Source of the DNA: MAG-120531 sp038125995 | GTDB taxonomy: Bacteria > Bacteroidota > Bacteroidia > Flavobacteriales > Flavobacteriaceae | Assembly (NCBI GenBank): GCA_038125995.1 | Contig: JAYPEX010000006.1 | Location: 1 to 64,000 of the forward strand | Length of the DNA: 64,000 bases | Reading direction: 5' to 3' | Shown here: positions 18,160 to 25,952 of the stretch, one piece after another | Layout: each line of letters begins with the position of its first letter | Position numbering within the stretch: the first letter of the stretch is position 1 | Position numbers and translations under genes: made by a program | Notes under the pieces: model-generated | Seen by the model: only the letters and a program-made list of their open reading frames with translations | The model's database searches: none | What the model was told of the DNA's origin: nothing

Positions 18160-20323
18160 CTGGATGATACTTCTGTTGCTGATCCTTTAAAACATCTTCT
18201 CTATAAAAGAGGACCTCTTTAAAAGTTCCTGTTCTATACAACTGTTCTTGATCTGAAAAGTGCTTGGAACTTGGATCTCCACTTTGACCTCCTGCGAGTA
18301 AGCTCTTTGCTTTTAGTCGATCCCCAAACTCAACCACGGCAACAAAAGAGTTTCCTCTAGTACCATAGATTTTTTTAGTATTGTTTGTATAACGAGCTCC
18401 GTAGGCAGCAAGAGCCCCCCATCTTCCAGAGGCCCATCCAATTGGAATACTCGGCAATGAATCATTAAAGGCTTGACGAGTCGCTCCATCGATACGCTGA
18501 TAGCGATTTATGGCTCCCCAAGGAGTTTTCCAAGTTCCAAAATCAGACTCTAGAACTCCAATAGCTTTTGTAAAGAGTATTACTTTCAAATTGTCATCAG
18601 CATCTGTTCCCATATACTGTATAAATTCCATAAAACTCATTCCTGAGGGACGCTGAACCTCTTCTATAATCTGAATAGCGTAATAGCGAGCGAGACTCAT
18701 TGCAATGCTTTCTTCTGAGGTTCTAAAATCCCATTGTTTCAATACTCGAGCAGCCTCGAGAGTATTTTGGTCCTTGCTTTTAGTTTCAACAGCAGTAACC
18801 AAACCAGGTATTAAATCAGCAAAAGCAGGAAGGTAGGTATCGTATGCTAAATCGATCAATCCATCTATATCAATTTTATCCATTTTTGACAACAATTCTA
18901 TGGCGTGAACTCCCCTGTGGTTTTCAGGGGCAGTCGCCATATAGTAAGGATACTCTTCTTTCTTTGGACTGTACTCCTGAGCCGCTGTAAAAGGAGTTGA
19001 GTTACAGTTTTGCAACCATCCATTTGAAGGGTTGAGCAGCATAATGGTTTCATCTACCTGATGGGCTCCTTGCCAATCTGTCGCTGAAGTAGCACCATCT
19101 ACTGGCAAAGAATAATCATATGTAGTAGCTCTTTTGGGAACAAAATTTCCGTGAAAATAGGCGATGTTTCCATCACTGTCAGCGTAGACGGTGTTATTAG
19201 ATGAGTTCGTTCGCAGCTCCATCATTTCTCTAAAACCTTGATAGCTCTCTTGTTTGGTTCGAATAAACGACTGTTGGAGCGCATTTACAGGATCCCATAG
19301 CATGGCTGTTGCCGTCCATTTTCCATCTTCTATTCCTGTAATCGGACCGTGATGAGTTCTGTAAATGAGATAGGTTTTTGATTTTTGAGCGCCCTCAGTG
19401 TCTTTATAAGCCAAGGAGATTTCATCCATTTGAACTGCTCTTAATGTGTCGTCGTATTGATAGAACAAAGAATCTGCTTTTTGAACAATGGTTTCTTTGT
19501 AAAGATCCATCACATCGGTATAGGTGGAGGTATGCATCCATCCCGTATGCTCATTAAAGCCTTGATAAACAAAAAACTGCCCCCAAGTTACTGCTCCATA
19601 GGCATTGAGTCCCTGTTTACTAACTACATGAACTTCTGGTCTAAAAAAGAAAGAGGTATGAGGATTGATCAGTAGCATTGCATTTCCAGATTTAGTGTGT
19701 GATCCAGCAATTGCGATACCATTAGAACCGGCTGGTTCTTCGAATTCCTTTTCCTTTTGAATTAATGCAACCTCCTCTATTGACAAAGGCATTCCCTTTT
19801 CGTAAAACGATTTAATTTTTTGAATCGATACACGTTCGATATCCCCTCCAATGGATCCCTCTGAGAAATACATAGGCATCCATGGCTCAAAACGAGTCAA
19901 TAGTTTAGGAGTGACTTCAGGATGCGTATAGAGGTAGTAATTGATTCCATCAGCAAAGGCATCACAGAGCTCTTGAAGCCATTTTGGAGCCGATTGATAA
20001 GCTTCTTTGGCTTCTTCTTCGGTCATAAAGAGTTTTGCTCTGAGATCCGAATAAATGGCTTCTTCTCCCTCAACCTCTGCCAATCGACCAGTAGCCCAGA
20101 TATAATTCTCTTCTACTCTATTAAAGTCGTCCTCGCATTGTGCGTATAGAAGACCGAAGACTGCATCGGCATCTGTTACCCCATAAATATGTGGAACTCC
20201 ATAAGAATCGCGAATAATTTCAATGTTTTTGGATTGTGCTTCCCACTGCTGAACTTCAGTCAACTTGGAGGTTTGACAGGAAATGAAAACAACTGAGAAT
20301 ACTACAGCAAATAAATACTTCAT
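18152..20323 (-). CDS. Penicillin acylase family (Ntn-hydrolase) lipoprotein
   Basis: This 723-residue exported hydrolase has signal MKYLFAVVFSVVFISC (Cys16), suggesting a membrane-anchored periplasmic protein. The alpha-chain region starts with IEIIRDSYGVPHIYGVTDADAVFGLLYAQ, typical of penicillin/acyl-homoserine-lactone acylases. The autoproteolytic site is EPAG-S200-NG; Ser200 becomes the N-terminal nucleophile of the beta chain. The beta chain has the INPHTSF, SNNTVYADSDGNIAYFHGN and GGQSGDPSSKHFSDQ motifs. Likely reactions are hydrolysis of amide-linked acyl groups such as N-acyl amino acids, lipopeptides or N-acyl homoserine lactones. It lies 49 bases downstream of nfu on the same strand. 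A second, different family member sits at 43261. The family is certain; the substrate is not. Confidence 0.92.
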   Translation of the reverse strand: MKYLFAVVFSVVFISCQTSKLTEVQQWEAQSKNIEIIRDSYGVPHIYGVTDADAVFGLLYAQCEDDFNRVEENYIWATGRLAEVEGEEAIYSDLRAKLFMTEEEAKEAYQSAPKWLQELCDAFADGINYYLYTHPEVTPKLLTRFEPWMPMYFSEGSIGGDIERVSIQKIKSFYEKGMPLSIEEVALIQKEKEFEEPAGSNGIAIAGSHTKSGNAMLLINPHTSFFFRPEVHVVSKQGLNAYGAVTWGQFFVYQGFNEHTGWMHTSTYTDVMDLYKETIVQKADSLFYQYDDTLRAVQMDEISLAYKDTEGAQKSKTYLIYRTHHGPITGIEDGKWTATAMLWDPVNALQQSFIRTKQESYQGFREMMELRTNSSNNTVYADSDGNIAYFHGNFVPKRATTYDYSLPVDGATSATDWQGAHQVDETIMLLNPSNGWLQNCNSTPFTAAQEYSPKKEEYPYYMATAPENHRGVHAIELLSKMDKIDIDGLIDLAYDTYLPAFADLIPGLVTAVETKSKDQNTLEAARVLKQWDFRTSEESIAMSLARYYAIQIIEEVQRPSGMSFMEFIQYMGTDADDNLKVILFTKAIGVLESDFGTWKTPWGAINRYQRIDGATRQAFNDSLPSIPIGWASGRWGALAAYGARYTNNTKKIYGTRGNSFVAVVEFGDRLKAKSLLAGGQSGDPSSKHFSDQEQLYRTGTFKEVLFYREDVLKDQQQKYHPGE

Positions 20324-20372
20324 GAGGGTTAAATTTTCTCTAAGATAAGAAATTCAACCAAAGAATTTGAAA

Positions 20373-20609
20373 TTATACTGCAGTCACACTTTCGATCTGA
20401 GGAACGTACTTTTTAATCGTCATTTCAACCCCGGATTTCAAAGTCATTTGATTGATGGAGCAACTATCACAGGCTCCTTTAAAAGAAATCGTTACGTGAA
20501 CATCGTCGATAATATCAACTAAGTCGATATCTCCACCATCGGATTGCAAGAAAGGTCTAATTTCTTCTAGTGCCTTTTCAACATTTATTTTTACTTCTTC
20601 TGGACTCAT
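20373..20609 (-). CDS. Nfu-type Fe-S scaffold protein
   Basis: This is a 78-residue protein equal to the stand-alone C-terminal domain of NifU. FLQSDGGDIDLVD and the GACDSC motif (Cys47 and Cys50) are the family hallmarks; the CxxC pair of two subunits holds a [4Fe-4S] cluster for transfer to apo-enzymes. The start lies three bases after the mrp stop, so mrp and nfu form a Fe-S assembly pair, which fits the scaffold/carrier roles of both proteins. Cytoplasmic, length normal for Bacteroidota. Highly secure. Confidence 0.95.
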   Translation of the reverse strand: MSPEEVKINVEKALEEIRPFLQSDGGDIDLVDIIDDVHVTISFKGACDSCSINQMTLKSGVEMTIKKYVPQIESVTAV

Positions 20610-20612
20610 CCT

Positions 20613-21746
20613 TTATTTAGTTGAACAACCAGCCATGGTTGTAATCTTGATTGCCTCTGTTGCAGGCAATTCTTCATTTCTCTTCACTAACTCAGATACC
20701 ATATTTATGGTCAATTGATCAAATGCCTTATTCAATACTTCATTTTCTTGAAGCGCCGCAGGTCTTCCAACATCTCCGGCTTCTCGAATTGATTGAAAAA
20801 GCGGTAACTCACCTAAGAAAGGCACCTCTAAATTCTCACTTAAATTCTTAGCTCCCTCTTTACCAAATATATAATATTTATTATTGGGAAGTTCTTCAGG
20901 TGTAAAATAAGCCATATTCTCGATGATTCCAAGTACTGGAACTTGAATCGATTCTTGTCTAAACATCGCAATCCCTTTACGAGCATCCGCAAGAGCTACC
21001 TCTTGTGGGGTGCTCACGACAACCGCTCCTGTGATCGGAAGTGCCTGCATGATACTCAAATGAATATCGCCTGTTCCTGGAGGTAAATCGATTAATAAAA
21101 AGTCTAATTCTCCCCAATGAGCGTCAAATATCAATTGATTGAGTGCCTTGGATGCCATGGCGCCTCTCCAGATCACTGCTTGATTGGGTTCGGTAAAGAA
21201 TCCAAGTGATAACATCTTAACACCATAGGCCTCTACGGGAACCATTTTAGACTTTCCTTTCACTGTTACTGCTAATGGCTTATGTCCAACCACATCAAAC
21301 ATCGTAGGCATGGATGGCCCGTATAAATCCGCATCTAAAACCCCTACTTTAAATCCTTTTTGTTGAAGGCTTACTGCAAGATTTGCTGTAACAGTAGACT
21401 TACCTACTCCACCCTTACCAGAAGCTACAGCGATGATGTTTTGAATCCCTTCAATAGGTTGACCCTTAATAAGATTTGGTTTAGGCACTGAAGCTTTTGC
21501 ACTCACCTTTACATTTACTTGCACCTTTGCTTTTTGATATACCTCGTCATGAATAATCTTCATGATTTCAACTTCGGTCTTTTTCTTAGCCTGTAGACTA
21601 GGGTTGTCAATTTCAACATCGACAACAACCTCGTCTCCAAAAATCACTACATTTTTTACCGATCCACTTTCGATCAAATTGGTACCTGCACCAGGAGCTG
21701 TAATAAGTTCAAGAGCCTTGAGTATATCTTTTTTATGAAGCGTCAT
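20613..21746 (-). CDS. mrp: Mrp/ApbC/NBP35-type Fe-S carrier P-loop ATPase
   Basis: This is a 377-residue cytoplasmic protein. Residues 1-85 form a MIP18/DUF59 domain. The deviant Walker A GKGGVGKST lies at about 110-118, followed by VLDADLYGPSMPTMF and the LIDLPPGTGDIHLS switch region. Mrp proteins bind and transfer Fe-S clusters. The place where many Mrp proteins have a CPxC cluster motif after the ENMAYF segment reads TPEELPNNKYYIFG here, without cysteines; from memory this is usual in Bacteroidota, so it is probably a lineage trait rather than damage. It is followed after three bases by nfu. A likely -7 element lies 34 bases upstream. Confidence 0.95.
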   Translation of the reverse strand: MTLHKKDILKALELITAPGAGTNLIESGSVKNVVIFGDEVVVDVEIDNPSLQAKKKTEVEIMKIIHDEVYQKAKVQVNVKVSAKASVPKPNLIKGQPIEGIQNIIAVASGKGGVGKSTVTANLAVSLQQKGFKVGVLDADLYGPSMPTMFDVVGHKPLAVTVKGKSKMVPVEAYGVKMLSLGFFTEPNQAVIWRGAMASKALNQLIFDAHWGELDFLLIDLPPGTGDIHLSIMQALPITGAVVVSTPQEVALADARKGIAMFRQESIQVPVLGIIENMAYFTPEELPNNKYYIFGKEGAKNLSENLEVPFLGELPLFQSIREAGDVGRPAALQENEVLNKAFDQLTINMVSELVKRNEELPATEAIKITTMAGCSTK

Positions 21747-21779
21747 TTTAATGCGATTAAATTTGAATAAATCAGAGTG

Positions 21780-21787
21780 TAAAGATA
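21780..21787 (-). promoter_or_regulatory. Probable -7 element of mrp-nfu
   Basis: On the minus strand this reads TATCTTTA, five of six fixed positions of TAnnTTTG. It predicts a start near 21773 and a leader of about 27 bases before the mrp ATG. It sits in the 65-base gap after the MGMT-like gene. Confidence 0.45.
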
Positions 21788-21811
21788 CTGCAATGAGTTG
21801 AATTTAGGAAG

Positions 21812-22144
21812 CTATAACTCCAAATTTGGATCCCAAAAAACGACTTTAAAATCCTGTACCTGAGAATCGATAACTTCGACTCCCTCACTCTCCAAGAGTT
21901 GTTGCATCAGATTCGTTCCTTCAAAGTGATGTTTCCCACTTAGGAGTCCATTTCTGTTGACGACTCGATGTGCTGGAACATCCTCAAGTCCATGAGAAGC
22001 ATTCATCGCCCAACCCACCATTCGAGCTGAAGATTTAGATCCCAAATACTGTGCAATCGCTCCATAAGAAGTCACCCTTCCATAGGGTATTTTTCTACAG
22101 ATCTCATATACTCTTTGAAAAAAACCAGTCGTGTCTTGTTTCAT
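21812..22144 (-). CDS. Alkyltransferase-like (MGMT-fold, non-catalytic) DNA-binding protein
   Basis: This is a 110-residue protein with the C-terminal MGMT fold only. Seen are KIPYGRVTSYGAIA (Tyr27), the Arg finger region SARMVGWAMNAS (Arg41), and PAHRVVNRNG. The methyl-accepting Cys of true O6-methylguanine methyltransferases (PCHRV) is Ala58, so the protein cannot take alkyl groups and belongs to the alkyltransferase-like group, which binds alkylated bases and hands them to nucleotide excision repair. It begins directly at the end of the LysE-family gene with no spacer and is the last gene of the phoB-phoR-trmB-lysE operon. Calling it a methyltransferase would be wrong. Confidence 0.9.
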   Translation of the reverse strand: MKQDTTGFFQRVYEICRKIPYGRVTSYGAIAQYLGSKSSARMVGWAMNASHGLEDVPAHRVVNRNGLLSGKHHFEGTNLMQQLLESEGVEVIDSQVQDFKVVFWDPNLEL

Positions 22145-22774
22145 CTATCGATAGTATAATCGAATCACTGTGATCATTACCAAAAAGACCATTAAGGCAG
22201 AAAGCATATAATTGAGACGCTTGCTAAACCGATGCTTTTCAATCTTAACATTCTTAAAATAAAGAATATAAAAGAGTAAAACAGCAGCAGTGCCAAGGGA
22301 AGCTCCTAAAATAAAAACAATAGTATCAATGGGATTAAACTCGATCCAACCTGAAGAGCGCCACATGGCATTGATCCCTGAATAATATGGAATCGCTAAC
22401 ATATTCAAACTCGCCAGAATCAATCCCTTTAAAAAATCATTTCGTTTTTTATCAGAGGCTATTTTGGCGCGTTCATCCGTTACTTTTTTTGCACTAGCGT
22501 AAAAATAGATACTCAGAATGGCAAACACTCCGATTGCAATTTTCATCAATAAATCTATCACCTTAGGATGATTGTATAGGTATTTGGAAACCTGAACTCC
22601 TATGAGTGCCTGGATAAGAATGATGATACAAACACCTAGGGTAAACAAATACGCGTTCTTCTTTCCCTTATTCACTCTAATTTTTAAAGCCGTTAAATTA
22701 AGCATACCAGGAGGCATGGTTCCTAAAAAGGCTGCTGAAAAAGTGATAAAAAATAAGGTGCTGTAATACTCCAT
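22145..22774 (-). CDS. LysE-family amino-acid exporter-like membrane protein
   Basis: This is a 209-residue inner-membrane protein with about six hydrophobic segments. The start was set at ATG 22774, one base after the trmB stop; a longer frame reaching into trmB lacks support. The N terminus FFITFSAAFLGTMPPGMLNLTALKIRVNKG is the LysE-family first helix plus the PPG motif. These proteins export amino acids or related metabolites. It is the fourth gene of the operon beginning with the PhoB-like regulator. No substrate can be assigned. Confidence 0.85.
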   Translation of the reverse strand: MEYYSTLFFITFSAAFLGTMPPGMLNLTALKIRVNKGKKNAYLFTLGVCIIILIQALIGVQVSKYLYNHPKVIDLLMKIAIGVFAILSIYFYASAKKVTDERAKIASDKKRNDFLKGLILASLNMLAIPYYSGINAMWRSSGWIEFNPIDTIVFILGASLGTAAVLLFYILYFKNVKIEKHRFSKRLNYMLSALMVFLVMITVIRLYYR

Positions 22775-22775
22775 C

Positions 22776-23444
22776 CTAGGGTTTAAATCGCATATAGGTA
22801 ATTGGTTTTCCTTGTTCAAGATACTGCTTTTCGTAGAAAGTTTGGATATCTAATACTTCAGAAGGTGCTCCTTCGTTTTTATAGACATTGTGATTGGCGT
22901 ACTGCACCTCTAGTCCAAGGCCGTGACAGAGTCCTAAGGTATAACCGTGCATGAATTCGGAATCGGTCTTTAAATGCACGACTCCAGAGTCATTTAGAAT
23001 CGTTCGATAACGCTCCAAAAACACCTGGTTGGTCATACGGTGTTTGGTTCGCTTGTATTTGATTTGAGGATCTGGAAAGGTGATCCATAGTTCAGACACT
23101 TCTTTTGCCTCAAAGAGATGATCGACGAGTTCAATTTGAGTACGAACAAAAAACACATTGCTGAGCCCTTCATCAATAGCCGTTTTGGCTCCTCTCCAAA
23201 AGCGTGCCCCTTTGATGTCAATTCCAATATAATTGACATTGGGATTTAAACGAGCGAGTCCTATAGTGTACTCTCCTTTTCCACATCCTAATTCTAGAAC
23301 GATGGGGTTGTCGTTACCAAATTTAGCGTTCCAATTTCCTTTGAGATCAAGACCATTGGTCACTACTTCTTCCCTAGTAGGTTGAATGACATTTGAAAAA
23401 GTTTCGTTTTCTTTAAATCGCTTTAGCTTATTCTTGCTCCCCAT
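22776..23444 (-). CDS. trmB: tRNA (guanine-N7-)-methyltransferase
   Basis: This 222-residue S-adenosylmethionine enzyme makes 7-methylguanosine at position 46 of tRNA. Seen are the SAM-binding loop VLELGCGKGEYT (about 49-60), YIGIDIKGARFWRGAK, the characteristic ELWITFPDPQIKYKRTKHRMT catalytic/tRNA segment, and LKTDSEFM. The start ATG lies 17 bases inside the end of the histidine kinase gene in another frame, so expression is coupled to the two-component system. Length and motifs are those of ordinary bacterial TrmB. Very secure. Confidence 0.96.
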   Translation of the reverse strand: MGSKNKLKRFKENETFSNVIQPTREEVVTNGLDLKGNWNAKFGNDNPIVLELGCGKGEYTIGLARLNPNVNYIGIDIKGARFWRGAKTAIDEGLSNVFFVRTQIELVDHLFEAKEVSELWITFPDPQIKYKRTKHRMTNQVFLERYRTILNDSGVVHLKTDSEFMHGYTLGLCHGLGLEVQYANHNVYKNEGAPSEVLDIQTFYEKQYLEQGKPITYMRFKP

Positions 23445-24498
23445 TTGGATGTAGATCTTTAGATTTTTGCAAAGTAAAGGAAAATTCAGAACCTATGTCC
23501 TTTGTACTCTCAACAAATATCTTCTGATCGTGAGCTTCGATGATGTGCTTTACAATAGACAATCCCAATCCAGAACCACCTTGCTTGCGATTTCCACTCT
23601 TATCGACTCTGTAAAATCGTTCAAAAAGTCTCGGCAAATCTTCTTTTGGAATTCCCTCTCCATTATCGGTAACTCTCAATAAGATTTTTTTCTTACTAAT
23701 CCTTTCAATACTGATCTCTACAGTTCCATCTTGCTTGCCGTATTTAATGGCATTGTCCACTAAATTAGTAACGACTTGTCTAATTTTTTCTTGATCTCCA
23801 AATACATTAACACCAGCAGAATAGCTTGTATCAAAAGTCAAGGTTATTTTCTTTTTGGCAGCTCTTATTTCCATCATTTCAAAGACAGCTTCGACCACCT
23901 GAACGATATCAAAATTGATAGGCTCCAATTGCAATTCACCCATTTCAAGTTTGGTAATCAAATCGAGATCTTTGATGATATAGGTAAGACGATCAGCTGC
24001 TTTTGAAGCTCTTTCAAGATACTTTACACGAAGTTTTTCATTGTCAGCTGCACCATCAAGTAAGGTGTCGATATACCCCTGAATGGTAAAAAGTGGTGTT
24101 TTTAATTCATGGGAAACATTTCCAATAAACTCCCTTCTAAAATCATCTCTTCCCTTGAGACTTTCCAGTTCAATCTTCTTGTTGATGGCGTAGGTTTCAA
24201 TTTCTTCTGTTAAAGATTTGACATTTGTGGTGATGATATCTTTTTTTACAGGACTCGATTCTAGGAGTTTAAGCGTATCTCTTAAGTGCTTTATACTTCT
24301 GTAAATCACTCGTTCAATTCTAAATTGAATGACTCCAAAAGAGACTACAAAACAAATCAAAAAATAAAGCAGTGAAAATCCAATAACAAAACTACCCTGA
24401 TCAATTAAAAAGAGGCTTGTGAACATACTCAAAAGAACTGATATTGCCAATGAGGTTAGCAGAGCAAACTTGTAGGATTTTTTCTCTTTGGGCTCCAT
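23428..24498 (-). CDS. PhoR-like sensor histidine kinase
   Basis: This is a 356-residue inner-membrane kinase. Two close membrane helices (about 11-31 and 35-57) with almost no periplasmic loop are followed by a linker. HisKA has phospho-acceptor His130 in NVSHELKTPLFTIQGY. The HATPase_c domain has the N box NLVDNAIKYG, G1 DNGEGIP and G2 GGSGLGLSIVKHI. Lack of an external sensor loop is typical of PhoR-type kinases that sense phosphate through the transporter/PhoU. Its ATG shares one base with the stop of the response regulator gene, so the pair is translationally coupled. The PhoR assignment rests on architecture, the PhoB-like partner and the nearby phosphate genes (34492-38002). Confidence 0.9.
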   Translation of the reverse strand: MEPKEKKSYKFALLTSLAISVLLSMFTSLFLIDQGSFVIGFSLLYFLICFVVSFGVIQFRIERVIYRSIKHLRDTLKLLESSPVKKDIITTNVKSLTEEIETYAINKKIELESLKGRDDFRREFIGNVSHELKTPLFTIQGYIDTLLDGAADNEKLRVKYLERASKAADRLTYIIKDLDLITKLEMGELQLEPINFDIVQVVEAVFEMMEIRAAKKKITLTFDTSYSAGVNVFGDQEKIRQVVTNLVDNAIKYGKQDGTVEISIERISKKKILLRVTDNGEGIPKEDLPRLFERFYRVDKSGNRKQGGSGLGLSIVKHIIEAHDQKIFVESTKDIGSEFSFTLQKSKDLHPNGEQE

Positions 24499-25181
24499 TA
24501 TTTTTCAACAAACTTATATCCCACTCCTTTGACCGTTTTAAAACGCTTATCTCCTATTTTTTCACGAAGTTTTCGAATGTGCACATCAATGGTTCTTCCA
24601 CCAACAACTACGTCATTTCCCCATACGTGATTGAGAATGGCTTCTCTAGTAAATACTTTATTGGGTTTTGAGGCTAATAAAGCTAATAATTCAAATTCTT
24701 TTCGAGGAAGATTAATCACCTTGCCTTTTAATTTGATTTCGTATTGCTCTCTATCGATTTCTAAATTGGATAATTGTATGCTTTCGACGGATGATTCTTC
24801 CTTTTGTTCCGAAGTATTAAATCTTCGTAAAAGTGATTTCACCTTACTGACAAGAATCTTTGGTTTGATGGGCTTAGTTATGTAATCATCAGCCCCTGCT
24901 TCAAATCCTGCCATTTGTGAATAATCTTCTCCTCTTGCTGTAAAAAAAGCAATTATAGTTTGATCTAGTTGAGGAAGTGCTCTTAATTTTTCACATGTTT
25001 CTATACCATCCATACCTGGCATCATTACATCCAAAATGATTAATTGAGGTTGATGTTCTTTCGCCAATGATATTCCTTCAATTCCATTACTGGCTGTATA
25101 GACATCATATCCAGCAGATTCTAAATTGTAGGATACAATTTCAAGAATATCAGATTCGTCATCTACGATTAATACCTTCAT
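24498..25181 (-). CDS. PhoB-like response regulator (OmpR family)
   Basis: This is a 227-residue regulator. Start ATG 25181 gives MKVLIVDDESDILEI directly at the first beta strand; a longer frame has an unlikely extra N terminus. The receiver domain has the acidic pair DD at 7-8, phospho-acceptor Asp51 (LIILDVMMPGMDG) and Lys in DDYITKPIKP. The C-terminal winged helix (about 130-227) carries LPRKEFELLALLASKP and GGRTIDVHIRKLREKIG. OmpR-family regulators bind direct repeats, which fits the 11-base-period repeats at 25256-25288, 25736-25779, 25858-25879, 26344-26376 and 38042-38074. The gene has an exact -7 promoter upstream. PhoB identity is likely but inferred. Confidence 0.9.
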   Translation of the reverse strand: MKVLIVDDESDILEIVSYNLESAGYDVYTASNGIEGISLAKEHQPQLIILDVMMPGMDGIETCEKLRALPQLDQTIIAFFTARGEDYSQMAGFEAGADDYITKPIKPKILVSKVKSLLRRFNTSEQKEESSVESIQLSNLEIDREQYEIKLKGKVINLPRKEFELLALLASKPNKVFTREAILNHVWGNDVVVGGRTIDVHIRKLREKIGDKRFKTVKGVGYKFVEK

Positions 25182-25211
25182 GAATTTAAAATTATTGTTA
25201 AAATAATACTT

Positions 25212-25219
25212 CAAATTTA
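25212..25219 (-). promoter_or_regulatory. -7 promoter element of the phoB-phoR-trmB operon
   Basis: The minus strand reads TAAATTTG, an exact match to TAnnTTTG. The predicted start is near 25205, giving a leader of about 24 bases to ATG 25181. The TAAC repeat array at 25256-25288 lies 37 bases upstream. Confidence 0.6.
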
Positions 25220-25255
25220 GTGATTAATAAGTATATAAGGGTTTTAATATAAAAT

Positions 25256-25288
25256 CATAAACTTAAATTAACTTAAAGGTAACATCAA
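25256..25288. promoter_or_regulatory. Three 11-base TAAC-type repeats upstream of phoB (candidate Pho box, weak)
   Basis: Units CATAAACTTAA, ATTAACTTAAA and GGTAACATCAA follow one another without gap, with the TAA core at 25258, 25269 and 25280. The register and core match the stronger arrays near 25.8-26.4 kb and 38.0 kb. The units read on the plus strand while phoB is on the minus strand, and the array abuts a terminator, so an autoregulatory role is uncertain. Confidence 0.35.
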
Positions 25289-25318
25289 AAAAAAGCTCCT
25301 TCAGACTTGAGGAGCTTT
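25287..25318 (-). terminator. Rho-independent terminator of the YwqK-like gene
   Basis: On the minus strand, AAAGCTCCTC and GAGGAGCTTT-type arms (AAGCTCCT/AGGAGCTT core) form a stem followed by eight T. It ends the 25342-25689 gene and shields the phoB promoter from read-through. Confidence 0.85.
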
Positions 25319-25341
25319 GCAATACTTAGTTCATTCTAATT

Positions 25342-25689
25342 TCATCTATTGACGATCGCTTCTTTTTGATCCCAAAGAATATGATTTACAATTTTATTGT
25401 CAATATAATCTACTTCATTGAGTTTTCCATTTTCCCAAATAAACCATTTTCCCGTTTTCTTCCCTTTAGCGTAATAACCCTGAGCAATTTTTTCTCCTTC
25501 TTCATTATACATCATCCACAACCCACTTAATTTTCCTTCCTTGAAAAATCCCTGTTGAGAAACTTGACCATTTGAATGGTAATAAACTGCTTCAATTCGA
25601 TCACCATCCTTAGTGTATTTGGGGATCGTTTCTTGCGCAAACACTCCAGTGCTTAATATACAAATCATTAGACTTAATACTGTTCTCAT
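25342..25689 (-). CDS. Secreted YwqK/MORN-variant repeat protein
   Basis: This is a 115-residue exported protein with signal MRTVLSLMICILSTGVFAQ. The mature part is a run of about four MORN-variant (YwqK-type) hairpins: NGQVSQQGFFKEGKLSGLW, then MYNEEGEKIAQGYYAKGKKTGKW, then WENGKLNEVDYIDNK. Such repeats are common in Bacteroidota secreted proteins and are often labelled antitoxin by transfer from YwqK, with no evidence of that here. The gene is monocistronic, has its own terminator, and its start is 47 bases from the four-unit repeat array at 25736-25779, so it may share phosphate control with the divergent genes. Function unknown. Confidence 0.85.
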   Translation of the reverse strand: MRTVLSLMICILSTGVFAQETIPKYTKDGDRIEAVYYHSNGQVSQQGFFKEGKLSGLWMMYNEEGEKIAQGYYAKGKKTGKWFIWENGKLNEVDYIDNKIVNHILWDQKEAIVNR

Positions 25690-25735
25690 CTTATTTCCTT
25701 TTTTTATATAGTATAAAATTACGAATTAATCATTT

Positions 25736-25779
25736 GGAAACATTGGCTTAACAATTTGGTAACTTTAATTTAACATTAG
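25736..25779. promoter_or_regulatory. Four 11-base TAAC repeats, candidate Pho box array
   Basis: Four adjacent 11-base units: GGAAACATTGG, CTTAACAATTT, GGTAACTTTAA and TTTAACATTAG. TAAC cores start at 25749, 25760 and 25771, with AAAC at 25738, all exactly 11 apart. The E. coli Pho box has the same 11-base direct-repeat layout. The array lies in the 263-base gap between the YwqK-like gene (minus, start 25689) and the CarboxypepD gene (plus, start 25953), so either or both could be controlled. A near -7 match TAATTTTA (minus, 25714-25721) would serve the YwqK-like gene. Confidence 0.55.
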
Positions 25780-25857
25780 TTTTTAATAAACTGTTTATCA
25801 AGCATATATGAGGATGTATTTTTATGTGAAATAATTATAATTCACATTTTTTACGAG

Positions 25858-25879
25858 CTTAACACAATCATAACATCAA
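25858..25879 (+). promoter_or_regulatory. Two 11-base TAAC repeats upstream of the CarboxypepD-like gene, candidate Pho box
   Basis: Adjacent units CTTAACACAAT and CATAACATCAA have TAAC cores at 25860 and 25871, 11 apart, and end 73 bases before ATG 25953. The unit pattern equals that at 26344-26376 and 38042-38074. No convincing -7 element follows, although GAGAATTG at 25883 keeps four of six fixed bases. Confidence 0.45.
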
Positions 25880-25952
25880 ATAGAGAATTGATAATACTTA
25901 CTTAACAGAACTTTAGTAATTGAAGGATATTTTTGACGTAAAAATAAAATCG

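Noticed and set aside
21812..22144. Active O6-methylguanine-DNA methyltransferase
   Set aside because: The catalytic Cys is replaced by Ala (PAHRV), so alkyl transfer is not possible.
22775..22819. Longer LysE-family start inside trmB
   Set aside because: The extra residues are hydrophilic and overlap trmB; ATG 22774 lies one base after the trmB stop.
25342..25689. Toxin-antitoxin antitoxin
   Set aside because: YwqK-type names suggest it, but the protein is secreted and has no toxin partner.
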